Origin: Clostridium chauvoei
Lineage (GTDB): Bacteria; Bacillota; Clostridia; Clostridiales; Clostridiaceae
Direction: 5' to 3'
Assembly (NCBI RefSeq): GCF_002327185.1
Contig: NZ_CP018624.1
Span: 2,552,660 to 2,616,659, forward strand
DNA: 64,000 nt
This document shows positions 8,706 through 17,126 of the stretch, one piece after another (position 1 is the first letter of the stretch; each line of letters begins with the position of its first letter). The position numbers and the translations under genes are program-made. Under the pieces are notes generated by a model. The model was not told the origin of the DNA. It saw only the letters and a program-made list of their open reading frames with translations, and made no database searches.

Positions 8706-9509
8706 TTAAGCTTTAAATAAAGTTCCTATTTCTTCACCATTTAATATTTCTAATAATATTTCCGGTTCTTTTCCATTAGCTAAAATCATATTTACACCTG
8801 CTGATGTAGCTGTTTTAGCAGCTATTAACTTAGTAACCATACCACCAGTTCCTAAATTGCTACCTGCTCCTCCACAACATTCTTCTAACTCAGGAGTTAT
8901 CTCATCTATTTCCTTTAATAGTTTTGAATCTGGATTACATCTTGGATCTGAATCATAAAATCCATCTATATCTGATAATATTATTAAAAGATCTGCATTT
9001 ATAAGCTTTGCAACTATTGCAGATAAATTATCATTATCTCCAAACTTAACTATATTCTCTATTTCATCTATTGAAACAGTATCATTCTCATTAACTATTG
9101 GAATAATTCCTTTTTCTAATAAAGTCTCAAAAGTATTACATACATTTTCTCTAATGTGATCATCTTCAATTACATCTCTAGTAAGTAACACCTGTCCAAC
9201 AGTATGACTATATTCACCAAAAAATTTACTATATATATGCATTAATTCACATTGTCCTACTGATGCAACTGCTTGTTTTTCTCTTATGCTAGTAGGCTTT
9301 TCTTTTAGTTTTAACTTACTAACTCCAACCCCTATTGCTCCAGAAGTTACTAATGTAACTTCTTTTCCTGAATTAATCATATCTGATAAAACTCTTGTTA
9401 ATTTCTCTATTCTAGTTAGATTTATATTTCCATTGTCATATGTTAATGTTGAAGTTCCAACCTTAACAACAACTCTTTTTGCACTTTTTATTTTTTCACG
9501 ATAACTCAT
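8706..9509 (-). CDS. proB: Glutamate 5-kinase, short form without PUA domain
   Basis: ProB phosphorylates glutamate to begin proline synthesis. The 267-residue product holds only the amino-acid kinase domain: VVKVGTSTLT near residue 14, VTSGAIGVG, IPIVNENDTVS, FGDNDNLSAIVA, LLIILSDIDGFYDSDP and GTGGMVTKLIAA. The C-terminal PUA domain of E. coli ProB (about 367 residues) is absent, as in several Firmicutes. Feedback control by proline is carried by the kinase domain in other ProB proteins, so it may persist. AGGAG lies before the ATG. Confidence 0.96.
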   Translation of the reverse strand: MSYREKIKSAKRVVVKVGTSTLTYDNGNINLTRIEKLTRVLSDMINSGKEVTLVTSGAIGVGVSKLKLKEKPTSIREKQAVASVGQCELMHIYSKFFGEYSHTVGQVLLTRDVIEDDHIRENVCNTFETLLEKGIIPIVNENDTVSIDEIENIVKFGDNDNLSAIVAKLINADLLIILSDIDGFYDSDPRCNPDSKLLKEIDEITPELEECCGGAGSNLGTGGMVTKLIAAKTATSAGVNMILANGKEPEILLEILNGEEIGTLFKA

Positions 9510-9640
9510 TTAATACACTCCTAAGCAAATTTAACACTTTATTCATTATATCTTCTTTTAATTATAAGTTTTTTTACAATGTTTTTCTATATAAAATTAA
9601 TATTCATTTTATATAAGATTATTTTTAAATCAAACTAAAT

Positions 9641-10699
9641 TTATCTCAATAACTTAAAATCAATATATGACCTAAAATGATTATAAAATACTTTTAAAAG
9701 TGTATATATAGGAATAATTACAAATGCACCTACAGGTCCTATTAATGTTGCTGCTGATACAACTAAAAATATATCTGTTATTGGATGTATTTTCATAACC
9801 TTTCCCATAATAAGTGGCACTACTAATCTTCCTTTAAGAGTTTGTGCTATTATAAATAATACTGTTAATTTTAATACCATAGTCCATCCCATAGTTACTG
9901 CTATAATATATGGAACTATCATAGATATAAAAAATCCTATAAATGGTATAAAAGCTAATATAAATGTTATTGTCGCTAGAAATAAAGGACTAGTCATTCC
10001 GATAATCTTATACCCTACATAAACCATCATAGATAAACTTAATGCTACAGTCGCTTGACCTAGTATATATGATGATAGGACAGTATTGGATTCATCTAAT
10101 ACCTCCTCTAATGTATTCTCATATTTTTTAGGAACTAAACTAATTATTTTATCTTTTAATTTTTCCCCATCTCTTAAAAGGTAAAATAATATTAAAACAA
10201 TTAGCAATGCATCTGAGAATACCTGCATTCCTTTATTAAATATTCCCTTAGCACTAATTAATGCAACTCCAATATAAGTTTTTAAATCGCCTAAAAACTT
10301 ACTATAATAATCTACATTAAATACATTTTCATTTACTACTCGATTAATTTCCTGTTGAAGTTCTCTTTCTTTTAATATTTTTATAAACAAATCTTTGAGA
10401 ATAAAAAATTGTTCTATAAAATATTCGCTGAAATACTTTAAAATACCTGAAGCTATAAAGAAAAATATTATTATTGTTAGTGTTGCTGCCGTAGAACTCT
10501 TTAATTTTTTCTTTCTAAAAATATTATTTAAAGGCCTCAATATATAAAATAAAAATGTACCAAAGATTATAGGTACTATAATTACCTTGAAAATTACATT
10601 TATAGCTCTAAGAACTATACTTAATTTTCCTATCATTAATATTAAAATAATAGTTAGATTGGCAATTAATAAATATGAAATAATCCTTTTTCTATCCAT
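9641..10699 (-). CDS. AI-2E family permease (YtvI/PerM type)
   Basis: The 352-residue protein has around seven to eight membrane helices with the family arrangement: two N-terminal helices, a third after a charged stretch, a large soluble segment near residues 105-155, then a helix followed by LLRDGEKLK, and a C-terminal set with ILAFIPFIGFFISMIVP, IAQTLKGRLVVPLIMGK and HPITDIFLVV. Members include TqsA and sodium/proton antiporters, so the transported substrate is not settled. TGAGGTG precedes the start. Confidence 0.88.
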   Translation of the reverse strand: MDRKRIISYLLIANLTIILILMIGKLSIVLRAINVIFKVIIVPIIFGTFLFYILRPLNNIFRKKKLKSSTAATLTIIIFFFIASGILKYFSEYFIEQFFILKDLFIKILKERELQQEINRVVNENVFNVDYYSKFLGDLKTYIGVALISAKGIFNKGMQVFSDALLIVLILFYLLRDGEKLKDKIISLVPKKYENTLEEVLDESNTVLSSYILGQATVALSLSMMVYVGYKIIGMTSPLFLATITFILAFIPFIGFFISMIVPYIIAVTMGWTMVLKLTVLFIIAQTLKGRLVVPLIMGKVMKIHPITDIFLVVSAATLIGPVGAFVIIPIYTLLKVFYNHFRSYIDFKLLR

Positions 10700-11044
10700 A
10701 TTTTCACCTCATAAGTAAAATATTAATTTTTTAATTATATTTCTATAATAAAAATAAGGAGCCTACTCTTTTTAAGTACTCCTTATTAGTTAAAATATTA
10801 AAATTTAAGTATTTTTCTACTTTCCTCATAATTCTATTTAATACATTAATATTATCTTTATCTCTATAAATATTTATTCTTATTTTTGAGAAAAATATAA
10901 TTAAATAAAACTCATAATAATTCTTAATATATATGCATAATTTTCTATTTTTTTTGCATAATATACTATTGCTTTTTTTTCTTAATGTATTAAAATTAAT
11001 ATTAGTGTATAAATATTAATGCGTAATTTACAAAGGAGATACGG
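10700..11044. other. Divergent intergenic region with an orphan hairpin
   Basis: This AT-rich gap separates the AI-2E gene (leftward) and the YjiH gene (rightward). It holds a hairpin with arms AATAAGGAG (10753-10761) and CTCCTTATT (10779-10787); on the minus strand it is followed by TTTATTATAG and looks like a terminator without a gene. A possible YjiH promoter is TTGCTT (10969-10974), 16 bases, TAAAAT (10991-10996). I see no convincing coding region. Confidence 0.5.
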
Positions 11045-12406
11045 ATGCAAAAATCAATAACAATTAAACCTTCACTTAAGTCTATTTTAACATTCTTAAT
11101 ACCTTCTATAATAGGTATTATATTGTTTATGACTCCAGTTAAACATAATGGTGAGATTACAATTCCTGTAGCTATATTATCTAAAATTTTAGTTAATTAC
11201 TTAGGAGCAAGCTTACCATATATAATCACTATTACAGTTTGTTTTTCAGCTATAATAAGTATTTTTACAAAAATAGCCAAACCAAATTGTATATTAAATA
11301 ATGAATATTTAAACACACTTTTTAATGTAGGACCTTTATGGTTTATATCTAGAATATTAGGTGCTATATTCTGTGTGTTAGTTATAATGGGTGTTGGACC
11401 AACTCCTATAATAGGAGACTCTACAGGTTCATTTGTATTAAATGATTTATTAACTATCTTATTTTCAATTTTCTTATTTGCAGGATTCTTTTTACCTTTA
11501 TTACTTGATTTTGGTTTATTAGAATTCTTTGGAGCTATACTTACTAAAGTAATGAGACCTATATTTAGACTTCCTGGTCGTTCATCTATAGATTGTATAA
11601 CTTCTTGGTTAGGAGATGGTACTTTAGGTATCATATTAACTAGCAAGCAATATGAAGATGGTTTCTATTCAAAAAGAGAAGCTGCTGTAATTAGTACAAC
11701 CTTCTCTGCAGTATCAATTACATTTAGTTTAGTTGTAATAAGTCAAGTTGGATTATCACACTTGTTTATACCATTCTATCTAACTGTTACATTTGCAGGT
11801 ATAGTTGCTGCTATGATAATTCCAAGAATATATCCTTTAAGCAAAATACCTGATACTTATTATAATAATAGACCTCAGGTTGACAATGAAATAATTCCTG
11901 AAGGATATACTCCTTTTAGTTGGGGTTATAATTTAGCATTAGATAAGGCTGCAAAGAATACTGATATTAAAGCATTCCTTATAAATGGAATTAAAAATGT
12001 ATTAGATATGTGGTTAGGTGTATTACCTGTAGTTATGGCATTAGCAACAATAGCTTTAATAATTGCAGAGTTTACTCCAATATTCCAAATTCTTGGAATA
12101 CCATTTATCCCTGTATTAAAATTATTACAAGTTCCTGAAGCAGTAGCTGCATCTCAAACTCTTGTTGTAGGATTTGCAGATATGTTATTACCTTCAGTAT
12201 TAGCTGCTAAAAATATTACTAGTGATATGACTAAGTTTATAATAGCTTGTACATCTGTTTCTCAATTAATATATATGTCAGAAGTTGGCGGAGTTTTATT
12301 AGGATCTAAAATCCCAGTATCTTTAAGACAACTACTTATAATATTCTTAGAAAGAACACTTGTAACCTTACCTATCATAGTATTAGTGGCAAACTTAATT
12401 TTTTAG
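11045..12406 (+). CDS. YjiH-family membrane protein (nucleoside-recognition / Gate domain)
   Basis: This 453-residue integral membrane protein has about eleven hydrophobic segments. Its central part (FGAILTKVMRPIFRLPGRSS, then DCITSWLGDGTLGIILTSKQYEDGFYSKREAAVISTTFS in overlapping pieces) is typical of YjiH/Gate-domain proteins, related to nucleoside transporters and spore maturation proteins. The function of YjiH is unknown. AAAGGAGAT lies before the ATG. The PTS IIA gene follows on the same strand after a terminator-like hairpin. Confidence 0.85.
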   Translation: MQKSITIKPSLKSILTFLIPSIIGIILFMTPVKHNGEITIPVAILSKILVNYLGASLPYIITITVCFSAIISIFTKIAKPNCILNNEYLNTLFNVGPLWFISRILGAIFCVLVIMGVGPTPIIGDSTGSFVLNDLLTILFSIFLFAGFFLPLLLDFGLLEFFGAILTKVMRPIFRLPGRSSIDCITSWLGDGTLGIILTSKQYEDGFYSKREAAVISTTFSAVSITFSLVVISQVGLSHLFIPFYLTVTFAGIVAAMIIPRIYPLSKIPDTYYNNRPQVDNEIIPEGYTPFSWGYNLALDKAAKNTDIKAFLINGIKNVLDMWLGVLPVVMALATIALIIAEFTPIFQILGIPFIPVLKLLQVPEAVAASQTLVVGFADMLLPSVLAAKNITSDMTKFIIACTSVSQLIYMSEVGGVLLGSKIPVSLRQLLIIFLERTLVTLPIIVLVANLIF

Positions 12407-12461
12407 TTAAATAAAAAATTAATTAATTCGTATAATATTTTTATAATTTAAGTGATAAACT

Positions 12462-12492
12462 AGGCATAGGTTAATAAATCTATGCCTTTTTA
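12462..12492 (+). terminator. Terminator after the YjiH gene
   Basis: AGGCATAG (12462-12469) and CTATGCCT (12480-12487) form an 8-bp stem with a 10-base loop, followed by TTTTTAA. Only about 60 bases separate it from the PTS IIA start, so the latter probably depends on read-through or on a very close promoter. Confidence 0.75.
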
Positions 12493-12523
12493 ATTCTAAA
12501 ATATAATATACGAAAGGTGGTGA

Positions 12524-12541
12524 AGTTCCTTAAAAGGAACT
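12524..12541 (+). promoter_or_regulatory. Hairpin holding the Shine-Dalgarno of the PTS IIA gene
   Basis: AGTTCCTT (12524-12531) and AAGGAACT (12534-12541) can pair; the downstream arm carries the AAGGA that is correctly spaced (about ten bases) from the ATG at 12549. A second purine-rich block, GAAAGGTGGTG (12512-12522), lies just before the hairpin and is too far to serve the ATG directly unless the hairpin forms and brings it nearer. Confidence 0.5.
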
Positions 12542-12548
12542 ACTATAT

Positions 12549-13025
12549 ATGTTTAACTTTTTTAATAAATCTTTAAATCTAATAGCTCCAGTTTCAGGTA
12601 AAACTATAGATTTATCTTCTGTACCTGATCCTGTATTTGCTCAAAAAATGGTAGGTGATGGTATAGCAATAGATACTACTGGAAGCACTATTGTTGCACC
12701 TGCTGATGGAGTAATATCTTTAATTATGGATACAAAGCATGCCTTTGGAATGACCTTAGATAATGGTGTTGAAATACTAGTTCATGTAGGTTTAGATACT
12801 GTAACTCTTAAAGGAGAAGGTTTTGAGCAACTTATTAATCAAGGTACAAAAGTAACTGCTGGAACTCCTATACTAAAAATTGATAGAGACTTAATACAAT
12901 CTAAAGGTATATCACTTATTACTCCTGTATTAATAACTAATGTAGATGTTGTTAAGAAAATAGAAGGGTTGCCTAATTTAGATGTTACAGAAGGAAAAGA
13001 TACTATTATAAACTATAAACTTTAA
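12549..13025 (+). CDS. PTS glucose-type IIA component
   Basis: This 158-residue stand-alone EIIA of the Glc family accepts phosphate from HPr on a histidine and passes it to a sugar-specific IIB domain, or acts on regulators. Motifs are LIAPVSGKTIDLSSVPDPVFAQK in pieces (APVSGKTIDL, PDPVFAQKMVGDG), VAPADGVI, the first histidine in TKHAFGMT and the phosphorylated histidine in GVEILVHVGLDTV near residue 80. No IIB or IIC of this family lies in the window, so it must work with another permease. In function it resembles Crr, but naming it so would go beyond the evidence. Confidence 0.9.
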   Translation: MFNFFNKSLNLIAPVSGKTIDLSSVPDPVFAQKMVGDGIAIDTTGSTIVAPADGVISLIMDTKHAFGMTLDNGVEILVHVGLDTVTLKGEGFEQLINQGTKVTAGTPILKIDRDLIQSKGISLITPVLITNVDVVKKIEGLPNLDVTEGKDTIINYKL

Positions 13026-13074
13026 TAGCTTAATTATTTTTTAAATACTAAAGCATTAAATTACGGAGAATTTT

Positions 13075-13335
13075 ATGAGAATACGAGATATAAGATTAGA
13101 TGATTACAATAATATAGATAAATTAATGCAACAAGTTCATGATTTATGTGTAGATGAACGATTTAGAGGACGTGGAATTGGTAAATTGCTATTTTCTCAC
13201 GTTACGAATATAGCAAAAGAAAAAGGAGCAGAGCGACTTGATTTAATGGTATGGTCTTTTAATAATAACGCTCTAAATTTCTATAATGAAATAGGAATGA
13301 AAGCGCAAAGATATATTTTAGAAAAAGAACTCTAG
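13075..13335 (+). pseudogene. GNAT acetyltransferase with a large internal in-frame deletion
   Basis: The 86-residue reading joins a GNAT N-terminus (RIRDIRLDDYNNIDKLMQQVHD, the usual first helix) directly to the acetyl-CoA-binding loop LCVDERFRGRGIGKLLF and a complete C-terminal half (RLDLMVWSFNNNALNFYNEIGMK). Relatives are about 145-155 residues, so roughly 60 residues containing strands 2 to 4 are missing without loss of frame. The join is at VHD-LCVD; normal proteins have a D/L pair at both ends of the missing part, which suggests deletion between short repeats. It has a GGAG site and could be translated, but is unlikely to be an active enzyme. Confidence 0.7.
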
Positions 13336-13416
13336 ATGTCTATAAAAAGGAGCTGCGTACTAATTATTTAGAGAGAATAGATAATTCTGTGTAATTATCA
13401 TTTTTATTATTTTAAC

Positions 13417-13450
13417 ATTACTGGAAATTTTCATTTCCAGTAATATTTTT
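13417..13450. terminator. Terminator after the deleted GNAT gene
   Basis: ATTACTGGAAAT (13417-13428) and ATTTCCAGTAAT (13433-13444) form a perfect 12-bp stem with a 4-base loop, followed by a T run. It closes the plus-strand unit and may also stop transcription coming leftward from the IS256-type gene. Confidence 0.85.
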
Positions 13451-13547
13451 TTATATTTAAGAAATACTAATAATGTTTCTTATTACCTTTTTTAGTATTT
13501 CAAAAAAATCTAATAGTATGCATATAATTTATAAAAAGTACAAGCTT

Positions 13548-14786
13548 TTAAGCTAATTCATCTTTTAATTGATCTTCAAATATTATTGATAGCTCCGCTA
13601 GCGTAGCACCCCAATTATGTATAGGTTGAGTCCATTTTTCTAGTATCTCCATTGTTGCTAAGTAAACACACTTATTTAAAGATTCATCAGTTGGGAATAT
13701 GACTCTAACTTTAGTGAATTTACGTATTTGACGATTAAAACCCTCTAAGATATTTGTAGTATAAATCATCTTTCTTATAGTTGGAGAGAAGTCAAAAAAT
13801 GTTGAAAGGTTACTCCAATTGTTATACCAGGAATCTATTACTATTCCATATTTATCTCCCCATCTCTCCTTTAAATTATCTAGCTGTGCTAACGCAAGTT
13901 CCTCTGTTGTAGCCTTATAAACCTCCTTCAAATCTTTCATAAATGCTTTTTTATCTTTTGAAGCTATGTATTTTATTGAATTTCTTATTTGATGAACAAT
14001 ACATGTTTGAATATTTACTGATGGAAATACTGTTTTTATAGCTTGTGGAAGACCTTTTAATCCATCCATACAAGCAATTAAAATTTCTTTTACACCTCTA
14101 TTTTTTAAATCATTGCAAATTCCTAACCAGAATTTAGCACCTTCTGCTTCATCAACCCATATACCTAAAATATCTTTATATCCTTCCATAGTGTATCCTA
14201 AGCATATATAGACAGCCTTGTTAACTATCTTTCCATTACTTCTAACTTTAAAGTACATAGCATCTAAATAAACTATTGGATATATTTTATCTAATACTCT
14301 ATTTTGCCATTCGGCGGCGCTAGCAAGCACTTTATCAGTTATTTTAGATACCATCGATGGTGATATAGTTATTCCATATAAGTCTTCAATTTCAGCCTGA
14401 ATATCAGATGTTGACATACCTTTAGCATATAAAGATATAATCTTTTTATCTAACTCAGTACACACAGTTTCATATTTTTTTATAATTTGTGGCTCAAATT
14501 CAGCATTTCTATCACGGGGTACGTCTATGTCGACGTCACCGAAGGAACTTCTTAAATTCTTGCGACTATAACCATTCCTGTAGTTCTTCTTAGTTTGATC
14601 AACTGCTTCTACACGTTCATATTTATTTCTTCCTAGATGTTCTTCCATTTCACCTTCTAATATATTTTCAAGGACATCTTTAACTAATCTTTGTATTAAT
14701 CCGTTTTTACCCATTACATCATCGATTGTTTTACATCTTTTAATTTCCTCATTGTAATCAAAGTTGGTATCAATTTTTCTTGTCAT
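13548..14786 (-). CDS. IS256-family transposase
   Basis: This 412-residue protein is full length for the family (about 390-410). The DDE residues can be placed in IVYLDAMYFKVRSNG (first D), LIACMDGLKGLPQAI (second D) and TTNILEGFNRQIRKFTKVR (E). The N-terminal LENILEGEMEEHLGRNKYER and DVDIDVPRDRN also match the family. The start follows AGGAGG with good spacing. Because the reading frame is intact the enzyme may be active, though its left end could not be recognised. Confidence 0.95.
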   Translation of the reverse strand: MTRKIDTNFDYNEEIKRCKTIDDVMGKNGLIQRLVKDVLENILEGEMEEHLGRNKYERVEAVDQTKKNYRNGYSRKNLRSSFGDVDIDVPRDRNAEFEPQIIKKYETVCTELDKKIISLYAKGMSTSDIQAEIEDLYGITISPSMVSKITDKVLASAAEWQNRVLDKIYPIVYLDAMYFKVRSNGKIVNKAVYICLGYTMEGYKDILGIWVDEAEGAKFWLGICNDLKNRGVKEILIACMDGLKGLPQAIKTVFPSVNIQTCIVHQIRNSIKYIASKDKKAFMKDLKEVYKATTEELALAQLDNLKERWGDKYGIVIDSWYNNWSNLSTFFDFSPTIRKMIYTTNILEGFNRQIRKFTKVRVIFPTDESLNKCVYLATMEILEKWTQPIHNWGATLAELSIIFEDQLKDELA

Positions 14787-14848
14787 AATAATTCCTCCTA
14801 ATTTATATAGTATATTATTCCAAAACTTCCAACTGTTAATACAAAAAA

Positions 14849-14888
14849 ACAGTAGATAGTTTTATTTTTACACAAAACTATCTACTGT
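14849..14888. repeat. 15-bp perfect hairpin at the upstream end of the IS256-type element
   Basis: ACAGTAGATAGTTTT (14849-14863) and AAAACTATCTACTGT (14874-14888) pair perfectly around a 10-base loop. It may be the IS terminal repeat plus a fold-back that blocks read-through transcription from helD into the transposase gene; on the minus strand it is followed by seven T. Confidence 0.85.
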
Positions 14889-14933
14889 CTCTATATACAC
14901 ATGAAATAATACTTTTTTACTTATTACATAATT

Positions 14934-17039
14934 TTATTTACTTTCAACTTTAACTACAGATAATCTATGTAAAGCTCTTGTACACATAATATATTTTATT
15001 AAATCATCTGTGTTGTCATCAAAATCTACTACTATAACACCATCAAATTCAAGCCCTTTTGCAAAATATGAAGGTATAAGCACCTTTCCACCTCTATATA
15101 TAACATCTTCAGTATCAAAAGCTAAAATATTTATACGAGACTTTAATTCTGGTGCTATTTTATTAAGTTCATTTTTATCTTTAGTTATAACTGCAATATT
15201 TTCAAAATTCTCTTCTTGATAATCTTCTAATAAGTTTAATATAACTTCTATTAGACCTTCTTTGTCACTTGCAGGTACTGAAGTTTCTAAAACATCAAAT
15301 TCCCCTTTTCTAACAAATGGTACTATTGCATTTTCATCTAGAATCTTATTAGCATACTCCATTATTTGGAATGTTGATCTATAACTTTTATTAAGTTCAA
15401 ATAAGTTAACAAACCCTCCAAAGAATTCCTTCAATCTAAGCATTGCTGGAACTTCTTCTGCTTTAACAAGTCTTTGATTAGTATCCCCTACAACTGTATA
15501 GCTTCTACATCCTGTTAATTCTTTTAAAACTAAAAATTGTAAATAGTTATAATCTTGAGCTTCATCTATAACTATATGTTTAATTTCATTCTTTACCTTT
15601 TTACCATCAAGCTTAATCATTAAATATAATATTCCTGGTAAATCTAAATATGATAAAACATCTTTACAATTAAGTTCTTTATATATATCAACTACGCTAT
15701 CATTATCTATCCAAGCTTCTAATCTAGCTCTAGCATTCATGACTTCTCTAACAACTTCTCTTACAGCTATTCTTCTTTGGAATTCTATATTATTTTCTTC
15801 TATTAATAATTCTTCTGGTGTAAGACTAGCTAATTTTTCCTTAGTAGCTTTATTTATTTCTCTTACTCTTTCATCTCTTTTATCTTTTATTTTAGAAATT
15901 AATATTCTCTTTATCTTTTGACCTCTTCTAAATAAAGGCATATATTTATAATGCTTATTAAATAGTTCATCTATTTCTTCTAATCCAACAATCTCTTCAT
16001 TTTCAAACTTAATTGCTTCTGGTTTAAAATATTCATTTTCAAAGATTCCAATATTAAAATCTAAGAATTCTATAAATTCCTTTGATGATTTATATCTTAT
16101 TTCTTCTATAGCTTCTTTATTATTTTTAAGAACTTCTTCTAAATAAGCAGTTAAACCTACAACTGGCTCTTTTAAATCAATTTCCTTATAAGCAAATGAT
16201 AAGAAGGTTTCATTTATAACTGCTGTTTCCCCAAGAGTTGGTAAAACTTCTGATATATAATCCATAAATATATCATTTGGTCCTAATATAAGTACCTTAT
16301 CTGTTAGTTGTTCTCTATAATTATATAAAAGATATGCTATTCTATGTAAAGCTATTGTAGTTTTTCCGGATCCTGCTACTCCATTTACAACAACAACTTT
16401 ATTTCTTTCTGCTCTTATTATTTCATCTTGTTCTTTTTGTATAGTCATAACTATATCTCTAAGTTTTTCTCCAGAATTTGATGAAAGTACCATTTGAAGA
16501 ATTTCATCTTGAACATTCATATCTGAATCAAAAAAACCTTGTAACTTAGCTTTTTTAACCATAAGTTGTCTTCTATTAATTATATCAACAGGAACTTCAC
16601 CACTTGGTGCCTTATAACTTGTTTTACCTGTCATACCCTTATAAAATAATGATGCAACTGGCGCTCTCCAATCTACTATTTTAGGTTCATAACTGCCTTC
16701 TGGTGTTAATCCATATCTTCCTATATAAGATATTTCACTAATACCATCATCTATAAAAGATACCTTTCCAAAGTATGGCGATTCTTTAAGCTTTGTAAAT
16801 TCACCAAGTCTTCTATCTATAGTTTTATATGATTCCTCTTTAACATATCTTTCATGGTCAAAGTATTCTATTAATTTATCTTCATCATCTTTATATTCTT
16901 CAAGAAATTTCTTTCTGTAATCAAGAATATAATCTACTATAGCTTTTCTCTTTTCAACATAATTTAATATCTCTGTATTTAAAGCTTCTAAAGTTTCCTC
17001 TAGGTTTTGTTCTTCTTTTAAAAATTCTATTCTATCCAA
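14934..17039 (-). CDS. HelD-like superfamily 1 ATPase (RNA polymerase recycling)
   Basis: HelD removes stalled RNA polymerase from nucleic acid in Gram-positive bacteria. This 701-residue protein begins with a charged coiled coil (about residues 5-75), then ISYIGRYGLTPEG and DWRAPVASLFY, Walker A GVAGSGKTTIALHR near residue 221, a long helical insertion (residues about 300-470), HIVIDEAQDYNYLQF (motif II), TVVGDTNQRL, YRSTFQI and the C-terminal AKGLEFDGVIVVDF with CTRALHRL. The start is TTG, supported by AAGGAG ten bases upstream. The IS256-type element sits just beyond its stop without cutting it. Confidence 0.88.
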   Translation of the reverse strand: MDRIEFLKEEQNLEETLEALNTEILNYVEKRKAIVDYILDYRKKFLEEYKDDEDKLIEYFDHERYVKEESYKTIDRRLGEFTKLKESPYFGKVSFIDDGISEISYIGRYGLTPEGSYEPKIVDWRAPVASLFYKGMTGKTSYKAPSGEVPVDIINRRQLMVKKAKLQGFFDSDMNVQDEILQMVLSSNSGEKLRDIVMTIQKEQDEIIRAERNKVVVVNGVAGSGKTTIALHRIAYLLYNYREQLTDKVLILGPNDIFMDYISEVLPTLGETAVINETFLSFAYKEIDLKEPVVGLTAYLEEVLKNNKEAIEEIRYKSSKEFIEFLDFNIGIFENEYFKPEAIKFENEEIVGLEEIDELFNKHYKYMPLFRRGQKIKRILISKIKDKRDERVREINKATKEKLASLTPEELLIEENNIEFQRRIAVREVVREVMNARARLEAWIDNDSVVDIYKELNCKDVLSYLDLPGILYLMIKLDGKKVKNEIKHIVIDEAQDYNYLQFLVLKELTGCRSYTVVGDTNQRLVKAEEVPAMLRLKEFFGGFVNLFELNKSYRSTFQIMEYANKILDENAIVPFVRKGEFDVLETSVPASDKEGLIEVILNLLEDYQEENFENIAVITKDKNELNKIAPELKSRINILAFDTEDVIYRGGKVLIPSYFAKGLEFDGVIVVDFDDNTDDLIKYIMCTRALHRLSVVKVESK

Positions 17040-17081
17040 TAGGTATTTCTCCTTTTATAAATAAATTTTCAATAAACAATA

Positions 17082-17107
17082 GACAATGGAGTATCTTTTC
17101 CATTGTC
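17082..17107 (-). terminator. Possible terminator after ftsH
   Basis: GACAATGGA (17082-17090) and TCCATTGTC (17099-17107) form a perfect 9-bp stem with an 8-base loop. The T tract after it on the minus strand (TATTGTTTATTG) is interrupted, so it may be only a partial terminator ahead of helD. Confidence 0.55.
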
Positions 17108-17126
17108 CATATAAATTGTCCTTCTA

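Larger units (their letters stand above)
13548..14889 (-). mobile_element. IS256-family insertion sequence (left boundary uncertain)
   Basis: The element contains the transposase gene and, on its upstream side, an end at about 14889 with the GTGTAAAA core often seen in IS256-family termini inside a 15-bp perfect hairpin. I searched the 13440-13548 segment for an inverted copy of GACAGTAGATAGTTTTGTG and did not find it, so the downstream end may be truncated or diverged. An unrelated inverted repeat, GAAATACTAA (13461-13470) with TTAGTATTTC (13492-13501), lies there instead. No target duplication could be assigned. Confidence 0.7.

Noticed and set aside
10743..10829. 28-codon minus-strand ORF (MRKVEKYLNF...)
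   Set aside because: It runs through the orphan hairpin, has no convincing ribosome site and shows no protein-like pattern beyond AT-rich codons.
11197..11646. 149-codon minus-strand ORF
   Set aside because: Antisense to the YjiH-family gene with no start signal and Lys/Asn/Pro-rich text; shadow.
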